Below are positions 1 through 11,881 of a DNA stretch of 64,000 bases, one piece after another. Source of the stretch: Rossellomorea aquimaris (lineage in GTDB: Bacteria > Bacillota > Bacilli > Bacillales > Bacillaceae_B); the NCBI RefSeq assembly GCF_020171925.1, contig NZ_JAIVAR010000002.1, positions 1-64,000 on the forward strand, written 5' to 3'. Positions within the stretch are counted from its first letter, which is position 1. Each line of letters begins with the position of its first letter. The translations under genes and the position numbers were made by a program. Below the pieces are notes generated by a model, which saw only the letters and a list, made by a program, of their open reading frames with translations, searched no databases and was not told where the DNA came from.

Positions 1-100
1 GCTGATCTCAGGGAGCAAGCTCCCATCGATCCGCTCGACTTGCATGTATTAGGCACGCCGCCAGCGTTCGTCCTGAGCCAGGATCAAACTCTCCGATAAA
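1..100 (-). rRNA. 16S ribosomal RNA, 5' end (partial)
   Basis: Read on the minus strand, the sequence begins TTTATCGGAGAGTTTGATC and continues into the universal 27F primer region and the first helices of bacterial 16S rRNA. The gene runs off the left edge, so only about 100 nt of the 5' end is present. Its position downstream of gyrA matches rrnO of Bacillus subtilis. The identity is certain from sequence; the exact mature 5' end is inferred from the B. subtilis molecule. Confidence 0.97.
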
Positions 101-229
101 AGTTTGAATAGCTCTTTTTTGTAACGATATTCGTTACGGTAAATCTAGAATTAACGTTGACGTATTGTCTTGTTTTGTTCAGTTTTCAAGGTTCAAATGG
201 TTTCGCGCTCCGTTTGAAGCGACCTTTAT

Positions 230-357
230 AATATATCATCTTGTCCGTTTTTCGTCAACACTTTTTTATTATTTCGCAAAAACTTTTTTGTCGAATCAAT
301 ATGTAATGTCTTTCGGACAACAAATAATATTATACATACTATTAAGTTGTTTAGCAA
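230..357 (-). promoter_or_regulatory. Tandem rrn promoters P1 and P2
   Basis: Two sigma-A type promoters face the 16S gene. The distal one has TTGCTA (357-352), a 17-nt spacer and TATAAT (334-329). The proximal one has TTGACG (258-253), a 17-nt spacer and TATATT (235-230). Tandem P1/P2 promoters are normal for Bacillus rRNA operons. The leader between P2 and 16S holds a short stretch like the conserved Bacillus rrn leader (TTGAAAACTGAACAAAAC, near 171-190). No protein gene is credible between 101 and 495. Confidence 0.75.
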
Positions 358-495
358 GGGGTATTTTCAAAAAAGATTACTTGCCGCCGATATTACCGGT
401 GAAACCTTGTTACGACAGGGGCAGAAGGATTTTTTTATAACTAAAATATGAACCAAGAAGTTCTTCACCTTGGTCCATATCGTTGAAACTGGAAA

Positions 496-1608
496 CTATC
501 CCAGCACTTCTGTTATATAAATATTGCGTTCCTTGGAAAGATCCAGCAGCTCATCACGGTTATTTAGTCTAATGATCGGTTTGGTAAAGGCATTAGCTTT
601 TTTATAGACCACTTCCCCGTAATCACCTGACGACAGCCTAACCGCCGTTCCTATGTCCAAGTCACCCGCTATCCCGATGAGCGCGTTCACTACTTTTATA
701 TCAAACTTACCGAAGAGGTCCCTGCTGATCATGTCGAGTACCTTGAAGATCGGCTGTTTGCTTCGATAAAGCCTCTCTGAGGTCATGGCATGGAATACAT
801 CCGCTATTCCGATGATCTGGGAATAGAGGTGGATCCGGTCACTTTTTTCAGATGTCGGATAACCGGTTCCATCAAATCGTTCATGATGCTGGAAGATTGC
901 AAGCTTCGCTTCGGGCTTCAATAAAGGGGAGTCCTTCACCATTTTATAGCCATTTGCGGTATGGAGTTTGATTTCCTGGAATTCATGCTCTGAAAGGGGC
1001 CTCTCTTTATTCAGGATCGTTGAGGACACTTTGGACATTCCACAGTCCGCTAGGATACCAGCCATTGCCAGTTGATTGATCTGCCCGCTATTCAGGCCGA
1101 GCCTTTTCCCGATCATCGCACTAAGTACACCGACCGAGACCGGGTGATGATAGATATACTCTTTTTTCGTAGAGTATTGATTCAAAGAGTAGATAATCGA
1201 TCTATTCTGTTGCATCAGGTCGATGAGAGGGAGGGTGATTTCCCTGATCTTGGCTAGATTGATCGGCATTCCTGATTGCCAGTTGATGAATTCCTTCTTG
1301 AACTCCTCAACGCTATTCAAATACGTTGATACCATCCCTTGATTTGGCTTCGCTTCATATATGTACTCACTGTCCACCTCTTCGCTGTCGGTCTTCGCGG
1401 CAGCCGAAGAGGAGGTCTTCGGCCTCACATTCCGTCCGTCTACCCTTGTTTTCTCTATTGTTACTTCCGTGATATTGAATGCACGAAGGATCTTTATATG
1501 TTCATCGGTCAATATCGTCTGTTTCGGAATAATTGGATTGACTGTCATCCCCATGACATCATCCTCCAGAATACAACCTGCTTGAACGTCATCACGATGT
1601 ACTTTCAT
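496..1608 (-). CDS. HD-GYP domain protein with degenerate metal site
   Basis: A 370-residue protein with an N-terminal regulatory segment (about residues 1-60), a low-complexity linker, and a C-terminal HD-GYP domain (about 140-330). HD-GYP enzymes hydrolyse cyclic di-GMP using a metal centre. The GYP part is intact (HHERFDGTGYP, residues 241-251), as are H216 and D270. However, the dyad normally written HDIGK reads A187-D188-C189-G190-M191, so both the metal-binding His and the Lys are missing. The protein may therefore be a binding or scaffold protein and not an active phosphodiesterase; that is inference. It lies between gyrA and an rRNA operon and is transcribed with the leftward fork. 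A good start is supported by GAGGTGC just upstream. Confidence 0.85.
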   Translation of the reverse strand: MKVHRDDVQAGCILEDDVMGMTVNPIIPKQTILTDEHIKILRAFNITEVTIEKTRVDGRNVRPKTSSSAAAKTDSEEVDSEYIYEAKPNQGMVSTYLNSVEEFKKEFINWQSGMPINLAKIREITLPLIDLMQQNRSIIYSLNQYSTKKEYIYHHPVSVGVLSAMIGKRLGLNSGQINQLAMAGILADCGMSKVSSTILNKERPLSEHEFQEIKLHTANGYKMVKDSPLLKPEAKLAIFQHHERFDGTGYPTSEKSDRIHLYSQIIGIADVFHAMTSERLYRSKQPIFKVLDMISRDLFGKFDIKVVNALIGIAGDLDIGTAVRLSSGDYGEVVYKKANAFTKPIIRLNNRDELLDLSKERNIYITEVLG

Positions 1609-1775
1609 TTCATTGCACCTCGAATCATCCTTGTCTATTCCTTTATTTTACCAAATACTTTTCACAATAGTTTGTTTTTTAGGAAAAAATTATTATGAGA
1701 TTGTAAGTCTTTTAAACATGGTGTTTACGTAAACTTGATGCTTTTGAAGAATGGAGTCAAGATTGATTTGCTCTT

Positions 1776-1875
1776 CAGTTGCCCGCTTTCCGCAGTATGT
1801 GAGTTAAGCCTGCTAGGGCACTGCCCTAAGGGGTTTCACCTTGCCCGCAATTTCCGCATGAGTCAGGCACCTACA
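1776..1875. repeat. Degenerate copy of the 130-bp hairpin repeat
   Basis: The stretch contains GCCCGCTTTCCGC and GGGGTTTCACCTTGCCCGC, which match the core of the hairpin element seen much better preserved at 4619, 10046, 21144 and 27672. The ends are eroded here. It lies in the 359-bp gap between the HD-GYP gene and gyrA. Confidence 0.45.
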
Positions 1876-1910
1876 GAGAAGATTAACGTTTAAAGCATTT
1901 TTTTTACGAT

Positions 1911-1962
1911 AAAAAAAGCTATCCCTTCTGAAGAAAGCTTCATACAAGGGATAGCTTTTATT
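1911..1962 (-). terminator. gyrA rho-independent terminator
   Basis: An inverted repeat (AAGCTATCCCTT and AAGGGATAGCTT) brackets a short loop just past the gyrA stop and is followed on the minus strand by a run of T. The A-run on the other side could also make it work for plus-strand transcripts. Confidence 0.85.
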
Positions 1963-1967
1963 AAACA

Positions 1968-4487
1968 TTATTCTTCTGAATCGCCCTCAGTTTCAACATG
2001 TTCGATTGCTTCATGTTCTCCTTCAGCCGTTTCGACTGGTGCTGCTGTCTCTTCTTCTTCTTCTTTTTCCACCTTGGCTACCGTGGAAACAAATTCATTC
2101 TCTTGAAGTCTGATGAGTTTCACACCTTGTGTGTTACGGCCGGTTGTCGAGATATCTTTGACATCCATACGGATGAGGACTCCCTGTGCGGTGATGATCA
2201 TGAGATCTTCTTCGCCCGTGACAGCTTTCACTGATACGAGCTCACCGTTACGGTCCGTAATATTACATGTTTTCAGCCCTTTCCCGCCACGGGTCTGGAC
2301 TCGATATTCACTAGCCGGTGTCCGTTTACCAAAACCGTTGACGGTAACGACGAGGATATCATTTTTCTCATCAAGGATTTCCATGCCTACGACATAGTCA
2401 TCACCGGAAAGCGTGATTCCCTTGACTCCGGTTGCTGTTCGTCCCATTGAACGGACATCTGTTTCAGGGAATCGGATCAGCATCCCTTTCTTCGTCCCGA
2501 TGATCATATCCTTCTCGCCATCAGTCAGCTTAACGGAAATCAATTCATCATTCTCTTTCAGATTGATGGCAATGAGTCCGTTCGTACGGATATTGGCGAA
2601 ATCGGAAACAGGCGTACGCTTCGAGATCCCCTGCTTCGTCGTGAAGAATAGATACCAGTCATCAACGAATTCTTCGATGCGGATCATCGCGTTGATCCAT
2701 TCGTCCTTCTCCACGCCTAGCATGTTGATGATCGGAAGTCCTTTAGCCGTACGGCTGAATTCAGGGATTTCATATCCCTTTGCACGATACGCCTTCCCTT
2801 TATTCGTGAAGAACAGGATCGTGTCATGGGTGGATGTTGTCAGGAGATGCTCCACAAAATCATCGCCTGTCGTGCCCATCCCTTGAATTCCTCTTCCTCC
2901 GCGTTTTTGGCTGCGGTATGTTGAAACAGGAAGACGTTTGATGTAGCCGTTATGCGTGAGGGAAACCACGATGTTTTCCCGTGGGATCAAGTCCTCATCT
3001 TCAATGTTCTCGATTCCGCCCGCTACGATTTCAGATCTTCTGTCATCATTGAAGCGCTCTTTGATTTCCAGAAGCTCTTCACGGATAATTTCAAGGACTT
3101 TTTCATCATCAGCAAGGATCGCTTTCAATTCAGCGATCAGCTTCACAAGCTCTTGGTATTCGTCTTCGATCTTCTCGCGCTCTAAACCTGTCAAGCGCTG
3201 TAGACGCATATCAAGGATTGCTTGTGCTTGTTTATCGGATAATGAGAATTGCTCCATCAACCCTTGTTTCGCAAGCTCGGTCGTTTGAGAGCCGCGGATG
3301 AGGGCGATGATTTCATCAATATGATCAAGCGCAATGCGCAGACCTTCCAAGATATGTGCACGTGCTTCCGCTTTACGCAATTCGAACTCGGTTCTTCTGC
3401 GGATGACGACGCGTTGATGTTCCAGGTACTCTACCAGGCACTGCTTCAAGTTCAATACCTTCGGCTGGCCATTTACAAGGGCCAAGAGATTGATACCAAA
3501 GCTTGTCTGAAGGGCCGTCTGTTTGTAAAGATTGTTCAATAGCACATTGGCATTGGCATCCTTGCGAACCTCGATGACGATGCGCATTCCATTACGGTCG
3601 GATTCATCGCGCAGGTCGGTGATTCCGTCGATTTTCTTATCACGAACAAGGTCTGCGATCTTTTCGATCAGCTTCGCTTTATTCACTTGATAAGGAATCT
3701 GATGAACGATGATCGTTTCTTTGCCATTGCTCTTCTGTTCGATTTCAACGCGGGCACGCATCGTGATCGAACCCTTACCTGTTTCGTAGGCACGGCGGAT
3801 CCCGCTTCTGCCGACAATCAATCCAGCAGTAGGGAAATCAGGGCCATGGATATATTCCATCAATTCCTGGATCGTGATTTCCGGATCTTTACTGAGTGCC
3901 ATGATTCCGTCAATGACTTCCCCTAGATTGTGAGGTGGGATATTCGTTGCCATCCCGACCGCAATCCCTGAGGAGCCGTTGACCAATAGGTTAGGGAAAC
4001 GGGCCGGCAAGACTTCCGGTTCACGTTCCGTACCGTCATAGTTATCTTTATAGTCGATGGTATCTTTATTGATATCACGGATTAATTCCATTGAGATCTT
4101 GGACATGCGCGCTTCTGTATAACGCATCGCTGCCGCTGCATCCCCATCGACGGAACCGAAGTTACCATGGCCGTCCACGAGCATATAGCGATAGTTGAAG
4201 TCCTGCGCCATACGGACCATTGTGTCATACACCGCTGAGTCACCGTGCGGGTGATACTTACCGATTACTTCACCGACGATACGGGCGGATTTTTTGTATG
4301 CTTTGTCTGCCGTCATGCCAAGGTCGTTCATGGCATAAAGGATACGGCGGTGAACTGGCTTCAATCCATCGCGCGCATCCGGAAGGGCACGGGATACGAT
4401 GACACTCATTGCATAATCAAGGAAGGATGAGCGCATCTCATTGCTTATATTAATCTCTTTAACATTGGAACTTGGTGTTTCTGCCAT
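1968..4487 (-). CDS. gyrA: DNA gyrase subunit A
   Basis: 839 residues, a normal length for Bacillus GyrA. The subunit cleaves and rejoins DNA in the A2B2 gyrase that introduces negative supercoils. The catalytic tyrosine is Y123 in RYTEARM. The quinolone-resistance region reads HGDSAVYD (81-88), the usual susceptible-type residues. The C-terminal half (from about 500) has the repeated blades of the DNA-wrapping domain, including the GyrA-box QKRGGRG. The tail is acidic and glutamate-rich. It lies downstream of gyrB, separated by 324 bp holding a stem-loop and a repeat, so it may have its own promoter. Confidence 0.98.
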   Translation of the reverse strand: MAETPSSNVKEINISNEMRSSFLDYAMSVIVSRALPDARDGLKPVHRRILYAMNDLGMTADKAYKKSARIVGEVIGKYHPHGDSAVYDTMVRMAQDFNYRYMLVDGHGNFGSVDGDAAAAMRYTEARMSKISMELIRDINKDTIDYKDNYDGTEREPEVLPARFPNLLVNGSSGIAVGMATNIPPHNLGEVIDGIMALSKDPEITIQELMEYIHGPDFPTAGLIVGRSGIRRAYETGKGSITMRARVEIEQKSNGKETIIVHQIPYQVNKAKLIEKIADLVRDKKIDGITDLRDESDRNGMRIVIEVRKDANANVLLNNLYKQTALQTSFGINLLALVNGQPKVLNLKQCLVEYLEHQRVVIRRRTEFELRKAEARAHILEGLRIALDHIDEIIALIRGSQTTELAKQGLMEQFSLSDKQAQAILDMRLQRLTGLEREKIEDEYQELVKLIAELKAILADDEKVLEIIREELLEIKERFNDDRRSEIVAGGIENIEDEDLIPRENIVVSLTHNGYIKRLPVSTYRSQKRGGRGIQGMGTTGDDFVEHLLTTSTHDTILFFTNKGKAYRAKGYEIPEFSRTAKGLPIINMLGVEKDEWINAMIRIEEFVDDWYLFFTTKQGISKRTPVSDFANIRTNGLIAINLKENDELISVKLTDGEKDMIIGTKKGMLIRFPETDVRSMGRTATGVKGITLSGDDYVVGMEILDEKNDILVVTVNGFGKRTPASEYRVQTRGGKGLKTCNITDRNGELVSVKAVTGEEDLMIITAQGVLIRMDVKDISTTGRNTQGVKLIRLQENEFVSTVAKVEKEEEEETAAPVETAEGEHEAIEHVETEGDSEE

Positions 4488-4555
4488 AGTGTAAGGGACC
4501 TCCTTTTGAAGAAAGATTTGGACCTTTCTCTTTGTTAACCTTGTCCGCTATGTAA

Positions 4556-4587
4556 AAGACAGGATAGATTGGTGTGTCTATCCTGTT
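4556..4587. other. Stem-loop between gyrB and gyrA
   Basis: A perfect 10-bp inverted repeat (ACAGGATAGA / TCTATCCTGT) lies in the gyrB-gyrA gap. A T5 run follows on the plus strand and CTTTTA follows on the minus strand. It could be a weak terminator or attenuator for transcripts coming from gyrB, but the minus-strand U-run is short. Confidence 0.5.
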
Positions 4588-4618
4588 TTTCTCAAAAATG
4601 TTCTGTTAAAACGGGCCC

Positions 4619-4746
4619 GTTGATTTCCGCTCCGGGCGCACGCTTTCCGCGGGGCGGGCGGTGCACCTCCTCGGCGCTATGCGCCTGTTGGGTCTCACCT
4701 GTCCAGCATTTCCCGCAGGAGTCGAGCGCCATCCGCTCCAATCAAC
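4619..4746. repeat. 130-bp hairpin repeat element
   Basis: The ends are GTTGATTTCCGC and its near-complement GCTCCAATCAAC. The core carries CTTTCCGCGGGGCGGGC, CCTCCTCGGCGC and CCCGCAGGAGTC. It belongs to the same family as the copies at 10046, 21144, 27672 and 54157. Confidence 0.8.
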
Positions 4747-4811
4747 TTAGTAGTATAGCCAAAGATCGCCCTGATCATTTGCTACACATCTATTACAAAA
4801 TCAAAACCAAC

Positions 4812-6746
<1,935 letters not shown>

Positions 6747-6781
6747 TCACCTACACTTTCTTACCTTTCGGACTTGTATTC

Positions 6782-7036
6782 CTATAATAAATTCTCATAG
6801 TTTGAGTATTTCTTTGATCGTTTCTTGAGCGTGCTTGATGCCAATGGAGACAGATACAATTGATCCTTCGTAATAACGAGAGATTTATATGAACCCTTTG
6901 CAAGATTCCAAAGGTGATTATCTTTATTTTTTAAAAAAAGCTGCAGTTCTTCTGAAAACTGTACGGTATCCCGATCGATGATTGCGATGATATCATCCGT
7001 TCGTACCATGACATCTTCTCCGACATGAATGTACAA
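6782..7036 (-). CDS. remB: Extracellular matrix regulator RemB (DUF370)
   Basis: 84 residues, the size of YaaB/RemB. The N-terminal MYIHVGEDVMVRTDDIIAIID is the DUF370 fold. In B. subtilis, RemA and RemB are DNA-binding activators of biofilm matrix genes. It sits between recF (9-bp gap) and gyrB as in B. subtilis, probably in one transcript. The C-terminus (KKRSKKYSNYENLL) is basic. Role by family; the regulatory targets here are unknown. Confidence 0.88.
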   Translation of the reverse strand: MYIHVGEDVMVRTDDIIAIIDRDTVQFSEELQLFLKNKDNHLWNLAKGSYKSLVITKDQLYLSPLASSTLKKRSKKYSNYENLL

Positions 7037-7045
7037 GGTACCACC

Positions 7046-8164
7046 TCATTTCAGTCTTTTCATAGTTCCCGCTTCCACTTCGAATGTCGTTGCCTCGTTC
7101 AGTGTCCGATGATCGATCCCGTCCACATTGGTCGTGGTGACGAATGTCTGCACCTTGCCTTGTATGGTATTGAGCAAGTGGGATTGTCGATAATCATCAA
7201 GCTCCGATAACACATCATCGAGGAGCAGGATCGGATATTCCTTAATTTCTGAATGGATGAGCTCGATTTCTGCCAGTTTCACAGAAAGGGCTGTCGTCCG
7301 CTGCTGTCCCTGGGAACCGAACGTCTGAACATCACGTCCGTTCACAATGAACTGCAGGTCATCCCGATGCGGTCCTGAAAGGGTGACGCCCCGATCGATT
7401 TCACGCTCGCGGATCCCTTCAAATTTTCGTTCGTATACCTCTACCATTTTCGACCATTCTTGATCATCTGATACATCCAAAGAAGGTTTATAAAGGATTT
7501 CGAGCGTCTCGAGGTTCCTTGATATCCCTGAATGGATCGGTTTCGCCCAGCTTTCGAGAAGCTGTACGAATTCAAACCGCTTCTTCACGATTTTGACTGC
7601 CACCTCGATGAATTGCTCGGTGAGGACATCAAGCATCGTTTGATCCGTCTGTTTTCTCGTCTGCAGAAGTTTTAAATAATGATTCCGCTGCTGTAATATT
7701 TTTTGGTAAAGACTGATATCATGTAAGTAAACCGGCGAAACCTGCCCGATTTCCATATCAATAAAACGACGCCTTACTTGAGGGCTCCCTTTGACAAGAT
7801 GGAGATCTTCAGGCGCGAACATGACAACATTCATATTACCGACGTATTGACTGAGTTTCTGTTGTTCAAGGTGATTGCACTTTGCTTTCTTGCCCTTTTT
7901 CGACAGGACGAGCTCCAGTGGCAATCCTCCGTTATGCTTTTGAATCCTACCTTTTATTTTAGCATATTCCTCGTCCCAACGGATTAAATCTTTATCATTT
8001 GACGTCCGGTGGGATTTCGCCATCGCAAGGACATAGATGGACTCCATGATGTTTGTCTTTCCCTGGGCATTCTCCCCGAGGATGACGTTTACCTTGTTCT
8101 CGAAATCCACCTCGATCGATTCGTAGTTCCGATAATTCTTTAATTCCAACTGTTCAATATACAT
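7046..8164 (-). CDS. recF: Recombination mediator RecF
   Basis: An SMC-like ATPase that loads RecA at gaps with RecO and RecR. The Walker A motif is GENAQGKT, about 30 residues from the start, the signature is [10 protein letters not shown], and Walker B is [11 protein letters not shown]. The length of 372 fits the family (~370). Two ATGs lie two codons apart, at 8170 and 8164. The one at 8164 is preferred because AAAGGATG lies about 8 nt upstream of it but only 2 nt from the other, and because B. subtilis RecF starts at the equivalent MYI. It is next to yaaA and remB, the conserved order. Confidence 0.96.
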   Translation of the reverse strand: MYIEQLELKNYRNYESIEVDFENKVNVILGENAQGKTNIMESIYVLAMAKSHRTSNDKDLIRWDEEYAKIKGRIQKHNGGLPLELVLSKKGKKAKCNHLEQQKLSQYVGNMNVVMFAPEDLHLVKGSPQVRRRFIDMEIGQVSPVYLHDISLYQKILQQRNHYLKLLQTRKQTDQTMLDVLTEQFIEVAVKIVKKRFEFVQLLESWAKPIHSGISRNLETLEILYKPSLDVSDDQEWSKMVEVYERKFEGIREREIDRGVTLSGPHRDDLQFIVNGRDVQTFGSQGQQRTTALSVKLAEIELIHSEIKEYPILLLDDVLSELDDYRQSHLLNTIQGKVQTFVTTTNVDGIDHRTLNEATTFEVEAGTMKRLK

Positions 8165-8181
8165 GGACATAACATCCTTTA

Positions 8182-8409
8182 TTATTCTCCAGCAACCACA
8201 AAGACCCCTACTTCCGGAATTTCAACTTTATCCCCGACCGTAAGTTTCCTTCCTCTTCTCTGGTCTTGTTCACCATTTATGTATACTTCGTACTCACTTA
8301 AAAACCATTTCGCCATACCTCCGGATTGAATGACATCGGCAAGTTTCAGGAACTGTCCCAATGTAATATTCTCCGTCGAAATCGTGACCGTTTGTTTCAC
8401 TAAAATCAC
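8182..8409 (-). CDS. yaaA: S4 domain protein YaaA (RlbA-like)
   Basis: A 75-residue S4 RNA-binding protein, with [20 protein letters not shown] and [14 protein letters not shown] typical of YaaA. It always lies between dnaN and recF in Bacilli and is thought to act in ribosome assembly. The start is GTG; a second in-frame GTG three codons later is an alternative. The 268 bp between this gene and dnaN holds only a terminator and nothing that looks coding. Confidence 0.9.
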   Translation of the reverse strand: MILVKQTVTISTENITLGQFLKLADVIQSGGMAKWFLSEYEVYINGEQDQRRGRKLTVGDKVEIPEVGVFVVAGE

Positions 8410-8629
8410 TACTTTCCGTATAAAGTCTCTAATACCTTATTTTACTCTAAATGAGGACAAGTCACAACTAACGAAAAGTGGCAGGATTTTCGAGGCGGGT
8501 AAAGAAGGGGGCACGGAGGGGATTCAGCGACTCAATCGCAGGTGAATAAATCCAGGAAGAACAATGTGACAGGATTCCACATACTTCGCATCCTCCTGCC
8601 ATAACATTTAAAAAAGTTTATTTTTTATA

Positions 8630-8666
8630 AAAGAAAAAGCCGACACCTCTCAAGGGAGGTATCAGC
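8630..8666 (-). terminator. dnaN terminator
   Basis: On the minus strand, GGCTGATACCTCC and GAGGTGTCGGC form a stem, followed by TTTTTCTTTT, 12 nt past the dnaN stop. This suggests yaaA-recF-remB-gyrB has its own start signal downstream, or that some transcription reads through. Confidence 0.82.
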
Positions 8667-8677
8667 CTCTATCAAAC

Positions 8678-9814
8678 TTAGTATGTTCTAACCGGCAAGA
8701 TCAATTGAAGGATGGAATCATCATGAAGCGGTTTTAACACAAATGGTCTCATCGCTCCCGTGAAGTTCACATGAATTTCCGTCCCTTCGATCGCTTTCAA
8801 GGCATCCATCATGTACTTCGCACTGAACGAGATCTTCAGTTCTTCACCTTCGATCGATTGACTTTGGACCTGTTCAATGACTTTACCGATTTCAGGGGTA
8901 TTGGAGGAAACCTCGATCATTCCGCCTTCAAGCGTCGAAAGCTTCACGACGTTATTTCGACCTTCCCTCGCAAGCAAGGATGCACGATCGATCGCCTGAA
9001 GGAATTCTTTCGTCGCAAGCGTCAATTCCGTTTTGGAATCGGACGGGATCAAACGGCTAGTATCCGGGTAGTTCCCCTCAAGCAATCTTGAGAAGAATAG
9101 AAGATGCTTCGCTTTGAACAGCACCTGATTCTCCGTAATGACGATTTCTACAGGCTCGTCCGTATCATCAAGGATTTTATTCAATTCATTCAAACTTTTA
9201 CCAGGAATGACAATGTTATAAGACGTTTCATCGTTCGTTTCGATCGGCGCCTTCCTCATTGCAAGCCTGTGACTATCTGTTGCAATACAGCTCAATTCGC
9301 CGTTTTCAATCTGACAGTTTACACCTGTCAAGATAGGGCGTGTTTCTGAGGTGGACACTGCGAAGACCGTCTGTCTGATCATGGTTTTCAGAAGGTCGGT
9401 CGATACTTTGATTCCATTCCCCTCCTCGATTTGAGGCAGGTGAGGATATTCTTCCGGATCCAATCCATTCAGGTTGAATTCAGCTTTTCCGGAACGGATG
9501 ACGGTTTGGAAATGATTCTGGACTTCGATTTCAACCGTATCCTTCGGAAGTTTCTTAACGATTTCACTGAAGAACTTGGCTTGAAGGACGATTCCACCCG
9601 TTTCTTGGATTTCTACAATATCGGTTCCTTCTTCTTCAGCAGGGATAAAGGATTCGATCGAAATATCGGAGTCAGATCCTGTCAATGTCACTCCGTCTTC
9701 TGTCGCGATGATTTTGATTCCAGTAAGGATCGGGATCGTTGTTCTGGACGTCACGGCTTTCATGACATCTTGGACGCTTTGGACAAGGTCGTCCCTCTGA
9801 ATAACAAATTTCAT
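8678..9814 (-). CDS. dnaN: DNA polymerase III beta sliding clamp
   Basis: 378 residues starting MKFVIQRDDLVQSVQDV, the canonical length and N-terminus. The ring-shaped dimer encircles DNA and tethers the replicase and other factors. The C-terminus ends MLPVRTY-like (LILPVRTY), the protein-binding pocket end. The reading frame is open further upstream, but the ATG at 9814 is chosen because TGGAGGAAATAATC directly precedes it and the extension shares no family sequence. It is cotranscribed with, or follows, dnaA across the second oriC box cluster. Confidence 0.97.
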   Translation of the reverse strand: MKFVIQRDDLVQSVQDVMKAVTSRTTIPILTGIKIIATEDGVTLTGSDSDISIESFIPAEEEGTDIVEIQETGGIVLQAKFFSEIVKKLPKDTVEIEVQNHFQTVIRSGKAEFNLNGLDPEEYPHLPQIEEGNGIKVSTDLLKTMIRQTVFAVSTSETRPILTGVNCQIENGELSCIATDSHRLAMRKAPIETNDETSYNIVIPGKSLNELNKILDDTDEPVEIVITENQVLFKAKHLLFFSRLLEGNYPDTSRLIPSDSKTELTLATKEFLQAIDRASLLAREGRNNVVKLSTLEGGMIEVSSNTPEIGKVIEQVQSQSIEGEELKISFSAKYMMDALKAIEGTEIHVNFTGAMRPFVLKPLHDDSILQLILPVRTY

Positions 9815-9879
9815 GATTATTTCCTCCAATTTGCACATAATTTTTAGGACTGAATCATATATTAATAATTTATTTAAAA

Positions 9880-9994
9880 ATAGTAATAGTACTAGTAGGG
9901 CCTGTTGATATGTGGATAAGTGTGTGAATTGAACGGAAACACAGCCTATCCACATGTGGACAGACTGTGTGCTAATTGGTCTGGGTTATCAACA
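9880..9994 (-). other. oriC, dnaA-dnaN part: DnaA boxes, DnaA-trios and AT-rich DUE
   Basis: A perfect DnaA box TTATCCACA lies on the minus strand (9919-9911). It is followed by a GC patch and then CTACTAGTACTATTACTA (9898-9881), a run of 3-mers like the B. subtilis DnaA-trio, then an A/T-only tract (9880-9857). Further boxes with one or two mismatches lie at 9946-9954, 9955-9963 and 9986-9994. This layout (box, GC spacer, trios, AT tract) is the unwinding module described for B. subtilis oriC, so strand opening probably starts at about 9857-9880. Confidence 0.85.
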
Positions 9995-10045
9995 GTATTC
10001 ACTTTTAGGGTGGGATCCATCATTAAGATAAAACCCTTGAATGCC

Positions 10046-10172
10046 GCATTTGATTTCCGTGCAGGACTTCGCTTTCCGCGGGCGAGCGGTGAGCCTCCTC
10101 GGCTTCGCCTGCGGGGTCTCTCCTGCTTCGCTATTCCCGCAGGAGTCTTCGTCCTGCACTCCAATCAAATGC
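10046..10172. repeat. 130-bp hairpin repeat inside oriC
   Basis: The ends GCATTTGATTTCCGTGCAGGAC and GTCCTGCACTCCAATCAAATGC are near-perfect inverted repeats. The core carries CTTTCCGCGGGCGAGCGG and TGCGGGGTCTC. The element lies between the dnaA stop codon and the DnaA boxes of the dnaA-dnaN gap, so it lengthens the spacer of the bipartite origin by about 130 bp. Confidence 0.85.
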
Positions 10173-10279
10173 TGGATTGGGTTGGAAAGTTTATTGAGTC
10201 CCTAAAAAGAGCCTTTGCAACACTAGTATTAAATGTTTTCGAGATCTACCCTGACTAATTTATCTTTTCATTACTTTCA

Positions 10280-11623
10280 TCACTTCAACGAGTCCCTGAT
10301 TTCTTTCAGCTGCTGCTGGAGGACGGCGTCTGCTCCTAGGAGTGTGCTGATTTTTTCGTGGGCGTGGATGACGGTTGTGTGGTCACGGCCGCCGAATTCC
10401 TCGCCGATTTTAGGCAGGGACGAATCGGTCATTTCCCTTGAGAGATACATGGCGATCTGACGAGGGAAGGCAATGGATTTCGTCCGCTTCTTTGCTTTGA
10501 AGTCCTCGATTTTCACATTGAAATGCTCGCCGACGACACGCTGGATCTCCTGGATCGTGATGACCTTCGGCTTGGAGCTTGGGATGATGTCCTTCAATGC
10601 TTCTGCCGCGAGATCTGCATTGATATCCTTGTTGATCAGCGAAGAATAGGCCACGACCCTGATCAAGGCGCCTTCGAGCTCACGGATATTCGTGTCGATC
10701 TGGTTCGCGATATATAGCATCGCCTCATTCGGGATATCCAAGCCTTCAGCCTTCGCCTTTTTCCTTAAAATCGCAATCCTCGTTTCCAGGTCTGGAGGAG
10801 TGATGTCGGTGATAAGGCCCCATTCGAAGCGGGAGCGCAGGCGATCTTCCAGTGTCGGGATCTCTTTAGGAGGGCGGTCACTGGAAATGACGATCTGTTT
10901 GCTTTCTTCATGCAATGTATTGAAGGTATGGAAAAATTCCTCTTGTGTCTGTTCTTTGCCGGCAAGAAACTGAATATCATCGATCAGCAGCACATCGACG
11001 CTGCGGTATTTGTTCCTGAAATCGACTGCTTTGTTATCACGGATCGAGTTGATGAACTCATTCGTGAACTTCTCGGAAGACAAGTAGACCACTTTGGCAG
11101 CCGGATTATGTTCAAGCACATAATGGCCGATCGCATGCATCAAGTGAGTCTTTCCAAGTCCAACTCCCCCATAGATGAATAAGGGATTATAAGCTTTGGC
11201 GGGAGCTTCGGCCACTGCCAAGGATGCGGCATGGGCAAAGCGGTTGCCAGAGCCGATGACAAATGTATCGAAAGTATATTTAGGATTCAGCATGTTCTGA
11301 TTGAGATCATACTGGTCATCCTCTTTTGATGATTTCTTGGGTGGTACTGGAATATCAAATTCTTCCGGCTCTTGATTTTGGGGAATAATGAATTTAACGA
11401 CCAGCTCTTCTCCCGTTATGTCATACAGGACCCCGGAAATAAGCTGGGAGTAGCGGCCTTCGAGCCAATCCCGAGCAAATTCATTCGGAGCCGTAATCAC
11501 AAGAGTGTCACCTTGAATGGAGTGTGCCTTCGTCGATTTCAACCAAGTATCGAAACTTGGCTTACTGATTTTCTTTTCAATATTTTCTAAGGCCTTGCTC
11601 CAAAGATCCCCGATATTCTCCAA
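10280..11623 (-). CDS. dnaA: Chromosomal replication initiator DnaA
   Basis: 447 residues when started at TTG 11623, matching the 446 of B. subtilis. Upstream in-frame ATGs exist, but AAAAGGAGGG lies 6 nt before this TTG and the protein then begins (M)[11 protein letters not shown], as in the family. Domain I (1-85) is followed by a variable linker, the AAA+ domain with [13 protein letters not shown] (Walker A) and LLIDDIQFL (Walker B), and the C-terminal helix-turn-helix with [15 protein letters not shown] that reads DnaA boxes. It binds oriC on both sides of its own gene and opens the duplex. Confidence 0.98.
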   Translation of the reverse strand: MENIGDLWSKALENIEKKISKPSFDTWLKSTKAHSIQGDTLVITAPNEFARDWLEGRYSQLISGVLYDITGEELVVKFIIPQNQEPEEFDIPVPPKKSSKEDDQYDLNQNMLNPKYTFDTFVIGSGNRFAHAASLAVAEAPAKAYNPLFIYGGVGLGKTHLMHAIGHYVLEHNPAAKVVYLSSEKFTNEFINSIRDNKAVDFRNKYRSVDVLLIDDIQFLAGKEQTQEEFFHTFNTLHEESKQIVISSDRPPKEIPTLEDRLRSRFEWGLITDITPPDLETRIAILRKKAKAEGLDIPNEAMLYIANQIDTNIRELEGALIRVVAYSSLINKDINADLAAEALKDIIPSSKPKVITIQEIQRVVGEHFNVKIEDFKAKKRTKSIAFPRQIAMYLSREMTDSSLPKIGEEFGGRDHTTVIHAHEKISTLLGADAVLQQQLKEIRDSLK

Positions 11624-11881
11624 ACCTGATCCCTCCTTTTCTCTATTATTGTCGATCATGAGCACTAGAATCCTTAAGCGGTCTTGGTACGCAGACATCA
11701 TCAGTTGCCTCTCCAATACATTGCAGGATCTGGGCAGTGCTCGTCCGGTTTCTCTTTTGTACAACCTCTGTATAACCTGTTCACGTGTTAAAACGTTCTA
11801 TTTTATAAAAATGCAAAGGACTGAATGTGGAAAATATATATAATAAGGAAAGAAAATGGTCAGTCGACAATATCCACCACT

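Noticed and set aside
165-440. 91-codon open frame upstream of the rRNA gene
   Set aside because: It spans the rrn promoters and leader; composition is typical of AT-rich non-coding DNA and no ribosome site is placed well.
7025-7210. Open frames opposite recF, gyrA, dnaA and gdpP
   Set aside because: They are antisense shadows of highly conserved genes with no ribosome sites or family resemblance.
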